Shown here one piece after another: positions 7,744 through 16,624 of a stretch of DNA of 64,000 bases; position 1 is the stretch's first letter, and each line of letters opens with the position of its first letter. The DNA comes from Acinetobacter sp. MB5. Lineage in GTDB: Bacteria; Pseudomonadota; Gammaproteobacteria; Pseudomonadales; Moraxellaceae. Both the position numbers and the translations under genes were made by a program. The notes under the pieces are model-generated. The model made no database searches, had not been told where the DNA came from, and saw only the letters and a list, made by a program, of their open reading frames with translations. The stretch is from assembly GCF_003261585.1 (NCBI RefSeq), contig NZ_POVU01000008.1, positions 1-64,000 on the forward strand, written 5' to 3'.

Positions 7744-8064
7744 ATGCAAGGTTATTTACTGCGTTTTTATACAGAACAAAAAGTACAGCATCGTGGCAAG
7801 TCTTTATCAAAATGGTTACTCAGTGTTGCCCAGCAATTTAATATTCAAGGTGCAACCGTATTGAGTGCACTTGAAAGTATGGGGCGACAAGGTCAAATCC
7901 ATTCGAGTCATTTCTTTGAGTTGGCAGACCAGCCGATACAGGTGGAATTGATTGTCACCGCACAGCAAGCCGAACAATTGTTGGATTATTTGCAGCAGCA
8001 AGAGCTGTCTTTGTTTTATGTCAAAATTCCCGTGGAATTTGGCTCAATTGGGCAGTTGTCATAA
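7744..8064 (+). CDS. DUF190 domain-containing protein
   Basis: A 106-residue PII-like (DUF190) protein. I start at ATG 7744 (MQGYLLRFYTEQ), which has GGAG just upstream, rather than at the TTG at 7732. The pattern YLLRFYTEQKVQHRGKSLSKWL, then GATVLSALESMGRQGQIHS, then PIQVELIVT with a C-terminal strand is typical of the family. DUF190 genes often accompany crcB, so a role in fluoride resistance or in regulating the channel is likely by association. A strong terminator follows directly. Confidence 0.88.
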   Translation: MQGYLLRFYTEQKVQHRGKSLSKWLLSVAQQFNIQGATVLSALESMGRQGQIHSSHFFELADQPIQVELIVTAQQAEQLLDYLQQQELSLFYVKIPVEFGSIGQLS

Positions 8065-8093
8065 AAAAAGCAAGCGAGAAGCTTGCTTTTTTT
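8065..8093. terminator. bidirectional intrinsic terminator
   Basis: AGCAAGC and GCTTGCT flank a five-base GAGAA loop, with A-runs on one side and T-runs on the other. It ends the crcB-DUF190 transcript and, read from the other strand, the hopJ-like gene that converges on it. Confidence 0.9.
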
Positions 8094-8109
8094 ATATGCA
8101 GTAACAGCC

Positions 8110-8442
8110 TTATTTTGCTGTTAAAACTTGACCTTCAAATTGAATCCCTGACCAGCCATGTTGCATAAACTGACGGATATTTTGGTGATCTGTGCCTTCT
8201 GGTGTTGCCAATACAGAAGCATAATGTTCTGCAAACAATGCTAAGGTATCTTGTGGATTTAACTCATTCAGTTGGGCAAATGAAAACACTTTAGCGCTGC
8301 CTTGGTTTTCAGTGCTGGCATTGTGCTGTGCGCCGTTTTGGAATGCAGTCGGTGTATGCGTGTAGTGTTGTTCAATGAATGCAATCACATCTGCAAATTT
8401 TGCTTGACCGTTTTGGAGTTGCTCTAGAAGAACCTGAGCCAT
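8110..8442 (-). CDS. HopJ type III effector family protein
   Basis: A 110-residue protein matching the HopJ family: the TPTAFQNGAQHNASTENQGS block near residue 31, VFSFAQLNELNPQDTLALF and the C-terminal PEGTDHQNIRQFMQHGW. The family was named from a Pseudomonas syringae effector, but it is common in bacteria with no type III secretion system, and none is seen here. A housekeeping role is more likely and is unknown. There is no signal peptide. The gene converges on the DUF190 gene with a shared terminator. Confidence 0.88.
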   Translation of the reverse strand: MAQVLLEQLQNGQAKFADVIAFIEQHYTHTPTAFQNGAQHNASTENQGSAKVFSFAQLNELNPQDTLALFAEHYASVLATPEGTDHQNIRQFMQHGWSGIQFEGQVLTAK

Positions 8443-8500
8443 AATAACCTCGAAGAATATTTAAAATACAGCGAAGCATAGCATTGTTAACAGGCATAAA

Positions 8501-8536
8501 AAAAGAAGCCTAAAAGGAGGATATGTTTTAGGCTTC
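8501..8536 (-). terminator. intrinsic terminator of the ABC1 kinase gene
   Basis: On the minus strand GAAGCCTAAAA and TTTTAGGCTTC form an 11-bp stem with a ten-base loop followed by seven T residues. It lies about 45 bases downstream of the 8580-9917 gene. Confidence 0.85.
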
Positions 8537-8579
8537 ATAATGGTTTCAGGTTAAGACGATTAACTTAAAGCCAGATTAA

Positions 8580-9917
8580 TCAATTTTTAACGGATGTATC
8601 GTTTGTAGGAGTGATCTGTTGCTTTGAATCAGGAACCAGCTCATGGAACAGGCTATTTAGATTATCTTTAACTTTCAAATGTACCAGATTCCAGTAATGT
8701 CCCGTGAAGGTTCTGTTAAGCATTAAGGTATGCGGAGAAGGCTTGAATAAGTGCCAATACTTTAAAGATGGTTTCATTAACGACATACCATCATGATGCG
8801 CACTGTTTTTAGCAAAATCATAATGATGGGTTAAGGGGCGTAACAGAACTTCAAGCCAGTCTAGATATAACTCATTGGGAAAACGCTGCTTTTCGGTTAA
8901 GACATGTAGTTCAGCCAAGGTATCTTCGAGTAACTCAATATTGCCATGTCGGGCAGCTTGAATCAGTTGTAGAAAAAATTGGACTTGTTCATGACTGAGT
9001 TGTTTGACGCCACCGTAATCATAAATAATGACACTCCCATCGGGACGAAAGGCCAAATTACCTGGGTGAGGGTCACAATGAAAACGTTTGAGATAAAAAA
9101 TTTCCTGTCCCATTGCGGTAAATAAGCGTTTACCCAATTCATTACGCAGTTCTTGTGACCATGTACTGGCATATTCAATGCTTTCACCTGCTTCAAAACT
9201 CAGCGTTAAAATATGGCGAGTTGAATATTCTTTAAAGACCTGAGGAATAACAATTTTCTGATCTAGTTTTTGATGAAATGCTCGTGCGATTTCAAGATTT
9301 TGTGCTTCGAGTTCATAATTCAGCTCATTTGCCAGACTCTCTTGGATTTCCTCAAATAATTGATCTTGCAGCTCTTTATCAATCTTGAGCATACCCATCA
9401 TACGTAGAGCCAAGCGAATTTGTTTCAGGTCACTTTCACATGCGGCATCGACCCCAGGGTATTGGACTTTTACCACAACCTCCTGACCATTTTTTAAGGT
9501 CGCACGGTGTACCTGACCAATCGATGCTGCGGCAAAAGGTGTTTCGCTAAATTCACTAAAAACTTGTTCTAAATCTTGTCCAAGTTCATTTTCAACTTGT
9601 GCTCGAATTTCACTAAATACAACAGCAGGGGCTTGGCGTTGTAGTTTGCTAATCGCATTGGCCACTTCAGGGGGGAATACATCTTTATACTGAGATGCAA
9701 TTTGTCCCACCTTCATGGCGGCCCCTTTCATTTGCCCGAGCGTATCTGCAATTTGGACACCAATTTCCTGAAATAGCTTCGACTTTGCTGCATGTTTTTG
9801 TTCTTCATCGGCATTTAAACTGCGAAGTGTATTTGAAACTGTTTTCGTGGCAATGCTCGCTGTCATCCCTGCAAGTTTAAAAAAACGCCGTGTCGGGGAG
9901 TGTGCTGAATTTGCCAT
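8580..9917 (-). CDS. ABC1/UbiB-family atypical kinase (AarF-like)
   Basis: A 445-residue protein of the ABC1/ADCK/UbiB atypical kinase family. Features are the KxGQ-type motif AMKVGQ near residue 64, the alanine-rich nucleotide loop AAASIGQVHRA, the lysine of VVVKVQYPGV, the catalytic region HCDPHPGNLAF near residue 285 and a metal-binding IYDYGG in place of DFG. Family members support ubiquinone biosynthesis or lipid homeostasis by ATP hydrolysis. No C-terminal membrane segments like those of E. coli UbiB are obvious and it is not next to ubiE/ubiJ, so it is probably a second, non-UbiB member. Monocistronic, with its own terminator. Confidence 0.88.
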   Translation of the reverse strand: MANSAHSPTRRFFKLAGMTASIATKTVSNTLRSLNADEEQKHAAKSKLFQEIGVQIADTLGQMKGAAMKVGQIASQYKDVFPPEVANAISKLQRQAPAVVFSEIRAQVENELGQDLEQVFSEFSETPFAAASIGQVHRATLKNGQEVVVKVQYPGVDAACESDLKQIRLALRMMGMLKIDKELQDQLFEEIQESLANELNYELEAQNLEIARAFHQKLDQKIVIPQVFKEYSTRHILTLSFEAGESIEYASTWSQELRNELGKRLFTAMGQEIFYLKRFHCDPHPGNLAFRPDGSVIIYDYGGVKQLSHEQVQFFLQLIQAARHGNIELLEDTLAELHVLTEKQRFPNELYLDWLEVLLRPLTHHYDFAKNSAHHDGMSLMKPSLKYWHLFKPSPHTLMLNRTFTGHYWNLVHLKVKDNLNSLFHELVPDSKQQITPTNDTSVKN

Positions 9918-10004
9918 AGAGTTGAAAACCTTTATTGTTGTATGAATTAAATCATAGAGAGCTTTAGCTTTAAATGTGATAGAGAATTGTTAACTGTAAC
10001 GGGA

Positions 10005-11375
10005 TTAAATGTGTTGATCAGCTTGAATCGTGCGACCACGTCCCGATTTTTTGGCACGGTACAAGGCCTGATCAACACTTGCTAATAAATTGGTCAAATT
10101 GCCATTACCCTGATCAATCAGCACGACACCAGCACTGTAATTCAGCTCTATTGGTTGATTTTGATAAATTAACGGATGGTTACTGAGCGTATTTCTTAAT
10201 GTGTGATCTATTTCCATCGCTTCGTTTATAGAAGCAACTTTCATAATCACTAGAAATTCTTCTCCACCAAAGCGTCCAACCATCATGGTTTTTTGAGAAT
10301 GAGAACGTAATAATTTACTAAAGTGAACCAGTGTCTTATCGCCAGCCAAATGTCCCCATGTGTCATTAATCATTTTAAAATGATCAAGATCTAGCATAAA
10401 AACACAAAAAGGCTGATGCAGATCTTGATTCTTACTCGATTGAAGGAGTTGTTCAAGCTGGTGCAGAATTTCATCACGATTTAGACACTGGGTTAGACCA
10501 TCAATACTGGCACGTGTCTTGAGTATTTTTTCAGCTTTACGCTGTTCGGTAATATCAATCCCAAAATTCAGCGTTGTGTGATCAGGTAAAAGCAGCTGTG
10601 CCCACAGCGTGGTGAGTATGCTGCCATCGCGATGCAATGGATTCCATTCTTTGAGTTGTTTTGACCCAGCATTTTGTTGACTGTGTTGTAAAACCTGATC
10701 ACGATATTTTTTATCGGGATAAAACAGTTTAAGTGGTTGTTCAAATTCTTGCAGTTCTTGTTTTGACCAACCAAAAATGTGTTCACATTGCTTATTCCAC
10801 ATCACGATTTTTTGTTGTTCATCCAGCGCATAAATCATGATAGGGGCATCGTCCACAATATCTTGATAAAATTCACGAATGTTTAAAGAGTGAAAAAAAT
10901 TATTCTTAAAATTAGCCCGTTCGGAAAAATACAGTCGAACAATATTCAGAAAGAGAATGAATTCAGTACTGGTAAATAAATGATTGGGTTGTGATGAATA
11001 AAAATTTAAATATAAATAAACAGTTGATAGGTTTTCACGTGTGGTTAGTTTAAAAATGACTTCTTTACTTTCAAAATGGTTGCCACTTGAACTTGGTATA
11101 TGAAAGGCAATCTTGGGATGGCAGGCTTGGAATGTGTGCTGGTGAATGTACTGCTGACATTGCTGTTCAGAAAACTGATGATGTGGTTCAGAAAAAAAAT
11201 GACATTCGTCCCATTTATGATATTGCTCAATCAGCCATGTTGCAGATGTGTGGAGTTGAGTTGAGCTCTTCTTCAACAATTCATAAGGAGTAGTGCTTTG
11301 TTGAATTGTATCTGTAAGTTGGCTGACTAAAGATAATAGTTGTATGGAATTAAGGGTACGTATAGGGCTATGCAT
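10005..11375 (-). CDS. PAS domain-containing diguanylate cyclase (GGDEF)
   Basis: A 456-residue signalling protein. The N-terminal ~160 residues may be a GAF-like sensor. A PAS domain (about 170-285: IYALDEQQKIVMWNKQCEHIFG, then a FGIDITEQR PAC end) precedes a GGDEF domain (about 290-450) with DGLTQCLNRDE, DLDHFKMINDTWGH and the active-site GRFGGEEF. It should make cyclic-di-GMP from GTP. The RxxD inhibitory site that usually lies five residues before GGEEF is missing (SQKT there), so product inhibition is probably lost. No membrane segment. The sensed signal is unknown. Confidence 0.9.
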   Translation of the reverse strand: MHSPIRTLNSIQLLSLVSQLTDTIQQSTTPYELLKKSSTQLHTSATWLIEQYHKWDECHFFSEPHHQFSEQQCQQYIHQHTFQACHPKIAFHIPSSSGNHFESKEVIFKLTTRENLSTVYLYLNFYSSQPNHLFTSTEFILFLNIVRLYFSERANFKNNFFHSLNIREFYQDIVDDAPIMIYALDEQQKIVMWNKQCEHIFGWSKQELQEFEQPLKLFYPDKKYRDQVLQHSQQNAGSKQLKEWNPLHRDGSILTTLWAQLLLPDHTTLNFGIDITEQRKAEKILKTRASIDGLTQCLNRDEILHQLEQLLQSSKNQDLHQPFCVFMLDLDHFKMINDTWGHLAGDKTLVHFSKLLRSHSQKTMMVGRFGGEEFLVIMKVASINEAMEIDHTLRNTLSNHPLIYQNQPIELNYSAGVVLIDQGNGNLTNLLASVDQALYRAKKSGRGRTIQADQHI

Positions 11376-11473
11376 TTGAATTTATTCTGACCTACTCGGT
11401 AAATATCTATTTTAGCCATGTGTCCATGGATCTATTTGTTATATGCTTAATTGTAATAGATATACTTGTAATA

Positions 11474-11492
11474 ATGAACAACTGTTGTTCAT
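11474..11492. promoter_or_regulatory. perfect inverted repeat upstream of the diguanylate cyclase gene
   Basis: ATGAACAA-CTG-TTGTTCAT is a perfect 8-bp inverted repeat with a three-base centre, about 100 bp upstream of the cyclase start. It could be an operator for a dimeric regulator. A cruciform or RNA hairpin is the alternative. No function is shown. Confidence 0.35.
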
Positions 11493-11554
11493 GGAAAAAA
11501 GGGATAGTGTGAGTGTGATCACAGCTTAGAAAAAATATTTTATTGTTCCATACA

Positions 11555-11585
11555 TAAAAAAAGCCACATGATGTGGCTTTTTTTA
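11555..11585. terminator. bidirectional intrinsic terminator after secB
   Basis: GCCAC and GTGGC with an ATGAT loop, extended by A- and T-runs on both sides. It lies just behind the secB stop on the minus strand. Confidence 0.85.
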
Positions 11586-11594
11586 GCGGTCAAA

Positions 11595-12047
11595 TTATGC
11601 TTGACCTTGAGCCGCCGCCATTTCAGCGCGTTGCATGTTCGCTTCAAATTCAGCATCAAAGTTGATTGGAGTCAACAACAATTGAGGGAAGCTACCTTTA
11701 GTCACAAGGTCATTCACTGCTTCACGTAAAAATGGGAACAAGATATTTGGGCAGTATGCACCTAAAATGTATGGAAGGCGGTCTTCTTCTACACCACTAA
11801 TGAGGAAGATACCAGACTGCGTAACGTCAACTAAAAATGCAGTTTCATTGGCATTTTTTGCTTCAACAACGACTTTCAATGAAACTTCATAGTGCGTTGG
11901 ATCAATCTTTTCAGCAGCAGAAGAAAGATTGATATTGAGTTCTGGTTGCCATTCTTGAGTAAAGACTTGTGCACCTGGAACTTCAAAAGAAACATCTTTA
12001 GTATAAATACGCTCTAGAGCTAATTGAGCTTGTTGTTCTTCACTCAT
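11595..12047 (-). CDS. secB: protein-export chaperone SecB
   Basis: A 150-residue cytosolic chaperone that keeps precursors unfolded and delivers them to SecA. It shows the family pattern: [24 protein letters not shown] start, then [12 protein letters not shown], then [11 protein letters not shown] and the characteristic [19 protein letters not shown] near residue 105, ending in [12 protein letters not shown]. Length is normal. It is the last gene of a grxC-secB pair (24-bp gap), the same arrangement as in many proteobacteria, with a rhodanese gene ahead of grxC. Confidence 0.97.
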   Translation of the reverse strand: MSEEQQAQLALERIYTKDVSFEVPGAQVFTQEWQPELNINLSSAAEKIDPTHYEVSLKVVVEAKNANETAFLVDVTQSGIFLISGVEEDRLPYILGAYCPNILFPFLREAVNDLVTKGSFPQLLLTPINFDAEFEANMQRAEMAAAQGQA

Positions 12048-12071
12048 TTTAAATCCTTAGTGTGATTGTGG

Positions 12072-12326
12072 TTAAGCAAGTAGTGGATCGAGCTTGCCTT
12101 CACGCTCTAAAGCATAAAGTTGATCAAACCCACCAATAAATTGATCATTAATAAAAATCTGTGGCACAGTACGATGATTGGTGCGTTGCATCAATTCGAT
12201 ACGGACTTCAGGCGCTTCATTTGAAAGATTGATTTCTTTAAAAGCAACGCCTTTGCGCGTAAGCAATTGTTTTGCACGAACACAATAAGGGCAAACGGTT
12301 GTTGAATAGATGACAACTTCAGCCAT
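12072..12326 (-). CDS. grxC: glutaredoxin 3
   Basis: An 84-residue dithiol glutaredoxin. The redox site is TVCPYCVRAK near residue 9. The glutathione-binding TVPQIFIN near residue 54 with its cis-proline and the GGFDQLYAL near residue 66 are both present. It reduces protein and glutathione mixed disulfides in the cytoplasm. It sits between the rhodanese gene (16-bp gap) and secB. Confidence 0.96.
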   Translation of the reverse strand: MAEVVIYSTTVCPYCVRAKQLLTRKGVAFKEINLSNEAPEVRIELMQRTNHRTVPQIFINDQFIGGFDQLYALEREGKLDPLLA

Positions 12327-12342
12327 GATCGACTCCTCTGAC

Positions 12343-12753
12343 TTATTTCTTCGCTTTTACGAGTGGTAGACCTTGGGCTTTCCAGTTTGCAATACCACCA
12401 TCTAAACGATAGCTATCGGCATGTCCTACTTGTTGTAAAGCACTGCCCGCAACCTGACCCAAATTACAGATAAACACCAATGGGCGATCTGAACCTTTCA
12501 GTTCTTCAAGATGGCTCGAAATCTGGCTGTAAGGAATGTTACGGCTACCACTGATATGTCCTTCACGGAAATCCTTAGCATCACGTAAATCGATGAGAAT
12601 GGCATTTTTAACTTTGACTAAAATACCAAGGGATTGTGGTGAGATTTTTCGACCGCTGCGTCGTCCTTCAAACACGAAGAACAACACGATAAGAACGGCA
12701 AGAATACCAAATAAAAAAGGGTGGTTCCCCATGAATTCAAACCAACGTTCCAC
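12343..12753 (-). CDS. membrane-anchored rhodanese-like protein (YibN type)
   Basis: A 136-residue protein with one N-terminal membrane segment (about residues 12-28, FLFGILAVLIVLFFVF) and a single rhodanese domain. The domain shows LIDLRDAKDFREGHISGSRN and an active-site loop FICNLGQVAGSA with the cysteine near residue 95. The loop is not the standard CxxGxR. It corresponds to YibN, which lies next to grxC-secB in E. coli too. The sulfur donor and acceptor are unknown; a link to membrane protein export has been suggested from this neighbourhood. Confidence 0.88.
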   Translation of the reverse strand: MERWFEFMGNHPFLFGILAVLIVLFFVFEGRRSGRKISPQSLGILVKVKNAILIDLRDAKDFREGHISGSRNIPYSQISSHLEELKGSDRPLVFICNLGQVAGSALQQVGHADSYRLDGGIANWKAQGLPLVKAKK

Positions 12754-12845
12754 AATTCACCTTATAACCATCAAAAATTGAGCTAGAGTATAGCCTATAT
12801 TAATAGTGATCAAAAACCTCGCTTCAAGGGTAAATTTCAACAAAC

Positions 12846-13904
12846 TTAATTTTTTTGTTGCGCTTCTTGAATCTCATCACACAAACGTAAAAAACTTTCT
12901 AGGCGACGGGGTAGGATTTCACCTGCGGAAGCCGCTTTTTGTAATGAGCAGTTTTTCTCATGCTTATGGGTACAGTTACGGAACTGACAGGTGCCTAACA
13001 AGTTGAAAATCTCAGGAAAACCATGTTCAACGGCATCGAGAGTTAAATGCCATAGTCCAAATTCACGAATTCCAGGAGAGTCAATTAAAGCACCAGTTTC
13101 ACCAAAACTAATCAGACGGGTTGAAGTTGTGGTGTGCTGACCTAGAGCTGAGTTTTCTGAAATGATATTGGTTTTTTGTGCCGCTTCAGGGGCAATTGCA
13201 TTAATCAGTGAGCTTTTGCCTACACCTGATTGACCGACAAAAGCCACGGTTTCATTGTCTAAACGCTGTGCCAGTGTTGAAATATCGCCCGTAGAACAGG
13301 TGTGTAGTACTTCATATCCTAAAGCCTGATATTCGGTGACGAGTTCTAAAATAGGATCATTGTCTTGTAACAAGTCGGTTTTATTCAGCACCAATAACGC
13401 AGGAATCTCTGCATTTTGACACGCCACCAAATAACGGTCGATCAGCATGGGTGCAACTTCAGGCAGTGGAGCAAATACAATGACGATGAGGCTGACATTG
13501 GCTGCCACAGGTTTAACTTTGTGATAACGGTCAGGGCGGGTCAGTAAAGACTGACGTGGATGAATAGCAGTGATAATGCCCAAACCTGTATTAGGATCAG
13601 CTTGCCATTTGACCCGATCGCCCGTCACTAGCAGTTCAAGGTTGGTTCGGGTATGACAGCGCCATACACTGCCCATTTCAATCGGTTTCCAAAAGGGTTC
13701 TGGTTCGCCTTCGGCAACCACAGGTTTTTCAGGATGTGGCTCAGGGGTAGAGAGCGCTTTAACTTCTAGCTGACGTCCATAATGTTGCACCACCAAACCT
13801 TCAAGATCATTGGAAGTATCGAGATCTTCTTGGCGTGATTGATGCTGTTTTTGAATCCGTCGCTGTTGTTGCTCAGTTAAGCGACGTTTACGGATGAGAG
13901 CCAT
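12846..13904 (-). CDS. rsgA: ribosome small-subunit-dependent GTPase A
   Basis: A 352-residue circularly permuted GTPase that helps late 30S maturation. I start at ATG 13904 (MALIRKRRLTEQQQRRIQ), which matches the basic N-terminus of the family and has AGGA upstream; the six residues before it are not conserved. Motifs in permuted order are LLVLNKTDLL (G4), GQSGVGKSSLINA (G1), DSPGIREFGLW (G3), and the zinc-knuckle CQFRNCTHKHEKNC near residue 300. An OB-fold precedes the GTPase domain. Divergent from orn, its usual neighbour. Confidence 0.96.
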   Translation of the reverse strand: MALIRKRRLTEQQQRRIQKQHQSRQEDLDTSNDLEGLVVQHYGRQLEVKALSTPEPHPEKPVVAEGEPEPFWKPIEMGSVWRCHTRTNLELLVTGDRVKWQADPNTGLGIITAIHPRQSLLTRPDRYHKVKPVAANVSLIVIVFAPLPEVAPMLIDRYLVACQNAEIPALLVLNKTDLLQDNDPILELVTEYQALGYEVLHTCSTGDISTLAQRLDNETVAFVGQSGVGKSSLINAIAPEAAQKTNIISENSALGQHTTTSTRLISFGETGALIDSPGIREFGLWHLTLDAVEHGFPEIFNLLGTCQFRNCTHKHEKNCSLQKAASAGEILPRRLESFLRLCDEIQEAQQKN

Positions 13905-14024
13905 GCATATCCTAAAGACCAACTGAAGAGAATGGCAAAAATAGCATGAAGCCCCGATGAATTACAGCGAAGTTGCAAGAAATTTGCTAATATTGGGGTT
14001 TTCAGATAGATAAGAATTGAGTAC

Positions 14025-14579
14025 ATGAGCAGCACCCCAGATACACGTTTGATTTGGATTGACCTCGAAATGACAGGTCTGGATACAGATAATGATCAAA
14101 TTATTGAAATTGCAACAATTATTACAGATGATCATTTAAACGTGTTAGCTGAAGGCCCTGTGCTTGCAGTGCATCAATCAGATCCAATTATCAATGCAAT
14201 GGATGAGTGGAATACCCGCCAACATGGTCAATCAGGTTTGATTAACCGTGTACGTCGTAGCCAACTGACGGCGCGTGATGCCGAAGTTCAAACCATCGAA
14301 TTTTTGAAAAAATGGGTCAACCCAAAAGCATCGCCAATGTGTGGTAACTCGATTTGCCAAGACCGCCGTTTCTTACATCGTCTGATGCCTGAATTGGAAC
14401 AATTCTTCCACTATCGTAATTTAGATGTTTCTTCAGTTAAAGAGTTGGCGAAACGCTGGCGCCCAGAAATTATGTCAGGCCTGAAAAAAGAAGCCTCACA
14501 TTTGGCTTTAGATGATATTCGTGACTCGATTCGTGAGTTGAAATATTACCGTGAATATTTTTTCATCATGAATAAATAA
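14025..14579 (+). CDS. orn: oligoribonuclease
   Basis: A 184-residue DEDDh 3'-5' exonuclease that degrades 2-5-nt RNAs and pGpG, the linear product of cyclic-di-GMP. Exo motif I is [10 protein letters not shown] near residue 11. Motif II ([13 protein letters not shown]) and motif III ([14 protein letters not shown]) follow in order. Divergent from rsgA with about 120 bp between the starts. A clear terminator follows. Confidence 0.97.
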   Translation: MSSTPDTRLIWIDLEMTGLDTDNDQIIEIATIITDDHLNVLAEGPVLAVHQSDPIINAMDEWNTRQHGQSGLINRVRRSQLTARDAEVQTIEFLKKWVNPKASPMCGNSICQDRRFLHRLMPELEQFFHYRNLDVSSVKELAKRWRPEIMSGLKKEASHLALDDIRDSIRELKYYREYFFIMNK

Positions 14580-14585
14580 TCCCTA

Positions 14586-14612
14586 AAACCTGCCCAAGCG
14601 GCAGGTTTTTTT
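14586..14612 (+). terminator. intrinsic terminator of orn
   Basis: AAACCTGCC and GGCAGGTTT flank a CAAGC loop and are followed by T residues, starting seven bases behind the stop. Confidence 0.92.
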
Positions 14613-15002
14613 ATGGGTGAACGAACGTGATAGCGCAAAGAAAAGCAGAAGTGCTCTCTAGAAAAGCATCAGAAAATACGCCACTATATTGAAAAGGTCG
14701 AGAGTTTGAGTCGTGGTTGAGTAACGATTTCATAATAGATACTTACCCAAAATGGCATATTAATTGCTCAATTTTCAGTAAACACTCAAACGTAAAGGAT
14801 GATGTCGGCCGATCAAATATTGAATAATCTGTGGTTATCATGGAGGTTACACGGCAAGTTTGAATATTTTTCTAGATTTCTTTTTTAGCGCGACATAAAC
14901 CGTTTTTTCATTATCTATAGTTTCTTTGGTTTTCTCACTATTGAACCCTCTCCAAGAAAACGCTCAATCAAAATAATCAAATTCAAGATTTGGAGTCCGA
15001 TT
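14613..15002. other. intergenic region, no gene recognised
   Basis: About 390 bp between the orn terminator and the PuuB-like gene. I see no convincing ORF, RNA or repeat. The last ~150 bases are AT-rich and presumably hold the promoter of the oxidase gene. TTGGAG at 14991-14996 is a good ribosome site for the ATG at 15003. Confidence 0.5.
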
Positions 15003-16418
15003 ATGCGAAAGATAGATAAACCTCTTATTTTAGAGGACGTAGAATATAAGCGAAGTATTCACAACCAACTCGATAAGGAATGGAGTTGGTTGAACCCCGA
15101 CTGTGCCGATATTGATCAGCCTGCCAATTATTATGAAAGTTCTCTGGCGGACTGGCAGTGTTTTGACACACTGAGTAGCGATCAGGAATGTGATGTTGTG
15201 GTGATTGGTGGCGGATTGCTCGGCTCATCAACCGCATTACATTTATCCGAAATGGGTGTAGACACTATTTTGGTGGAAAAAAACCGTATTGGTAGTGCCG
15301 CTTCAGGACGAAATGGTGGACAACTCACTCCAGGCTTGGCACGTTGGGAAGCTTCGGAAATGCTTGAGCACATGAGCGTAGAAGATGCCAAAAAGCTTTG
15401 GCGTTTTACAGCCGATGAAGCCATGCAACTCATTGATGACATTATTGATAAATATGATTTGTCCCTAGACCGTAAGCAGGGGCATATCACAACTGCAGTA
15501 CATGAAGGGCATTTGATTGCACTAACGCAAGGTGCAGATGCTCGAAAATTCCTTGGCGAAGATCACACAAAAATCATAGGCAAACATGAAGTACATAACT
15601 ATGTAAACAGCGAAGCGTATCATGGTGGGCTAATTGACAGTTTAGGTGGACAAATTCACCCGTTGGCACTAACTCGTGGTTTAATTTATGGCTTCTCTAA
15701 AAATGGTGGTCAGGTTTTTGAACAGACAGAAGTTATAGAATTAAAAACGCAGGCTGATGGTGTCTATGTGCATACGACACATGGCGTGATTAAAGCACGT
15801 AAAAGTGTGGTGCTGGCGGTACATCATGCCTCGTTTAAATTGCTAGAGTCACATAACCAAACCACGATTCCATTATTTACTTATGTCTGTACCACAGCAC
15901 CTTTAGAAGTAGATTTAAAAGACATCATTCCTTCTGACTATGCGGTTTACGATACTCAATTTGCACTGGATTTTTATCGAGGGGTGTCAAAAAATCGTTT
16001 GTTATTTGGTGGTGAAGGTACAGGAACCTGCTGGAATCCACATCGTGCCTATCAGTATTTACAAAGACGGATTCATCACGTTTTTCCACAGTTAAAATCT
16101 GTTGAACTCGACTTTGTCTGGAGCGGGGAAACCGATCTTACCTATAATGGTGCAACCGATTGTCGTAAGTTTGGCGATCGTTACCCAATTTATGCGGTAC
16201 ATGGCTGGAGCGGTCACGGTGTGGCGCAAACGGTTCGGATTGGTAAAGCCATCGCCCATGATTTTATTGGTGTATCGCATGATTATGAAATGCTGACCAA
16301 AATTCCACATAAGGACATCTTATTTGGTCGGGAGCTTGCACCTTTAGCGATTCCTTTGGCAAAAGGTGCTTATGAAATTAATGCTTTTTTTAACCCAGCC
16401 AAACTGATTTCATTTTAA
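15003..16418 (+). CDS. FAD-dependent amine oxidase, gamma-glutamylputrescine oxidase-like (DAO family)
   Basis: A 471-residue flavoprotein of the D-amino-acid oxidase family, closest in layout to PuuB. About 55 N-terminal residues (YYESSLADW) precede the FAD motif VVVIGGGLLGSSTALHL near residue 66 and IGSAASGRNGGQLTPGL. The C-terminal half has LFGGEGTGTCWNP and VHGWSGHGVAQTVRIGKAIA, which closes the FAD site. PuuB oxidises gamma-glutamylputrescine. No other put/puu genes are adjacent, so the substrate here is uncertain. Single gene with a terminator behind it. Confidence 0.82.
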   Translation: MRKIDKPLILEDVEYKRSIHNQLDKEWSWLNPDCADIDQPANYYESSLADWQCFDTLSSDQECDVVVIGGGLLGSSTALHLSEMGVDTILVEKNRIGSAASGRNGGQLTPGLARWEASEMLEHMSVEDAKKLWRFTADEAMQLIDDIIDKYDLSLDRKQGHITTAVHEGHLIALTQGADARKFLGEDHTKIIGKHEVHNYVNSEAYHGGLIDSLGGQIHPLALTRGLIYGFSKNGGQVFEQTEVIELKTQADGVYVHTTHGVIKARKSVVLAVHHASFKLLESHNQTTIPLFTYVCTTAPLEVDLKDIIPSDYAVYDTQFALDFYRGVSKNRLLFGGEGTGTCWNPHRAYQYLQRRIHHVFPQLKSVELDFVWSGETDLTYNGATDCRKFGDRYPIYAVHGWSGHGVAQTVRIGKAIAHDFIGVSHDYEMLTKIPHKDILFGRELAPLAIPLAKGAYEINAFFNPAKLISF

Positions 16419-16438
16419 TTCAGTCAGTCGAAAATTTA

Positions 16439-16467
16439 AAAAACCGCCGTGAATGGCGGTTTTTTTA
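16439..16467 (+). terminator. intrinsic terminator of the PuuB-like gene
   Basis: AAACCGCC and GGCGGTTT around a GTGAAT loop, followed by seven T residues. Confidence 0.92.
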
Positions 16468-16624
16468 TTGCATTAAAATAATGAAATTAAAAATTCTTTA
16501 ATTAATCTTATGTTTTTAATTTTTAAAGATATAACACAAAATATCGTTACAAAAATACAGCGTAAAATTTATATTTAGCACGCTTTAAAGATTAAAATTA
16601 GAAGGTATCTAGTTAAATATAACA

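Noticed and set aside
8110..8442. Type III secretion effector
   Set aside because: The HopJ name is historical. No secretion system or chaperone is nearby and the family occurs in free-living species.
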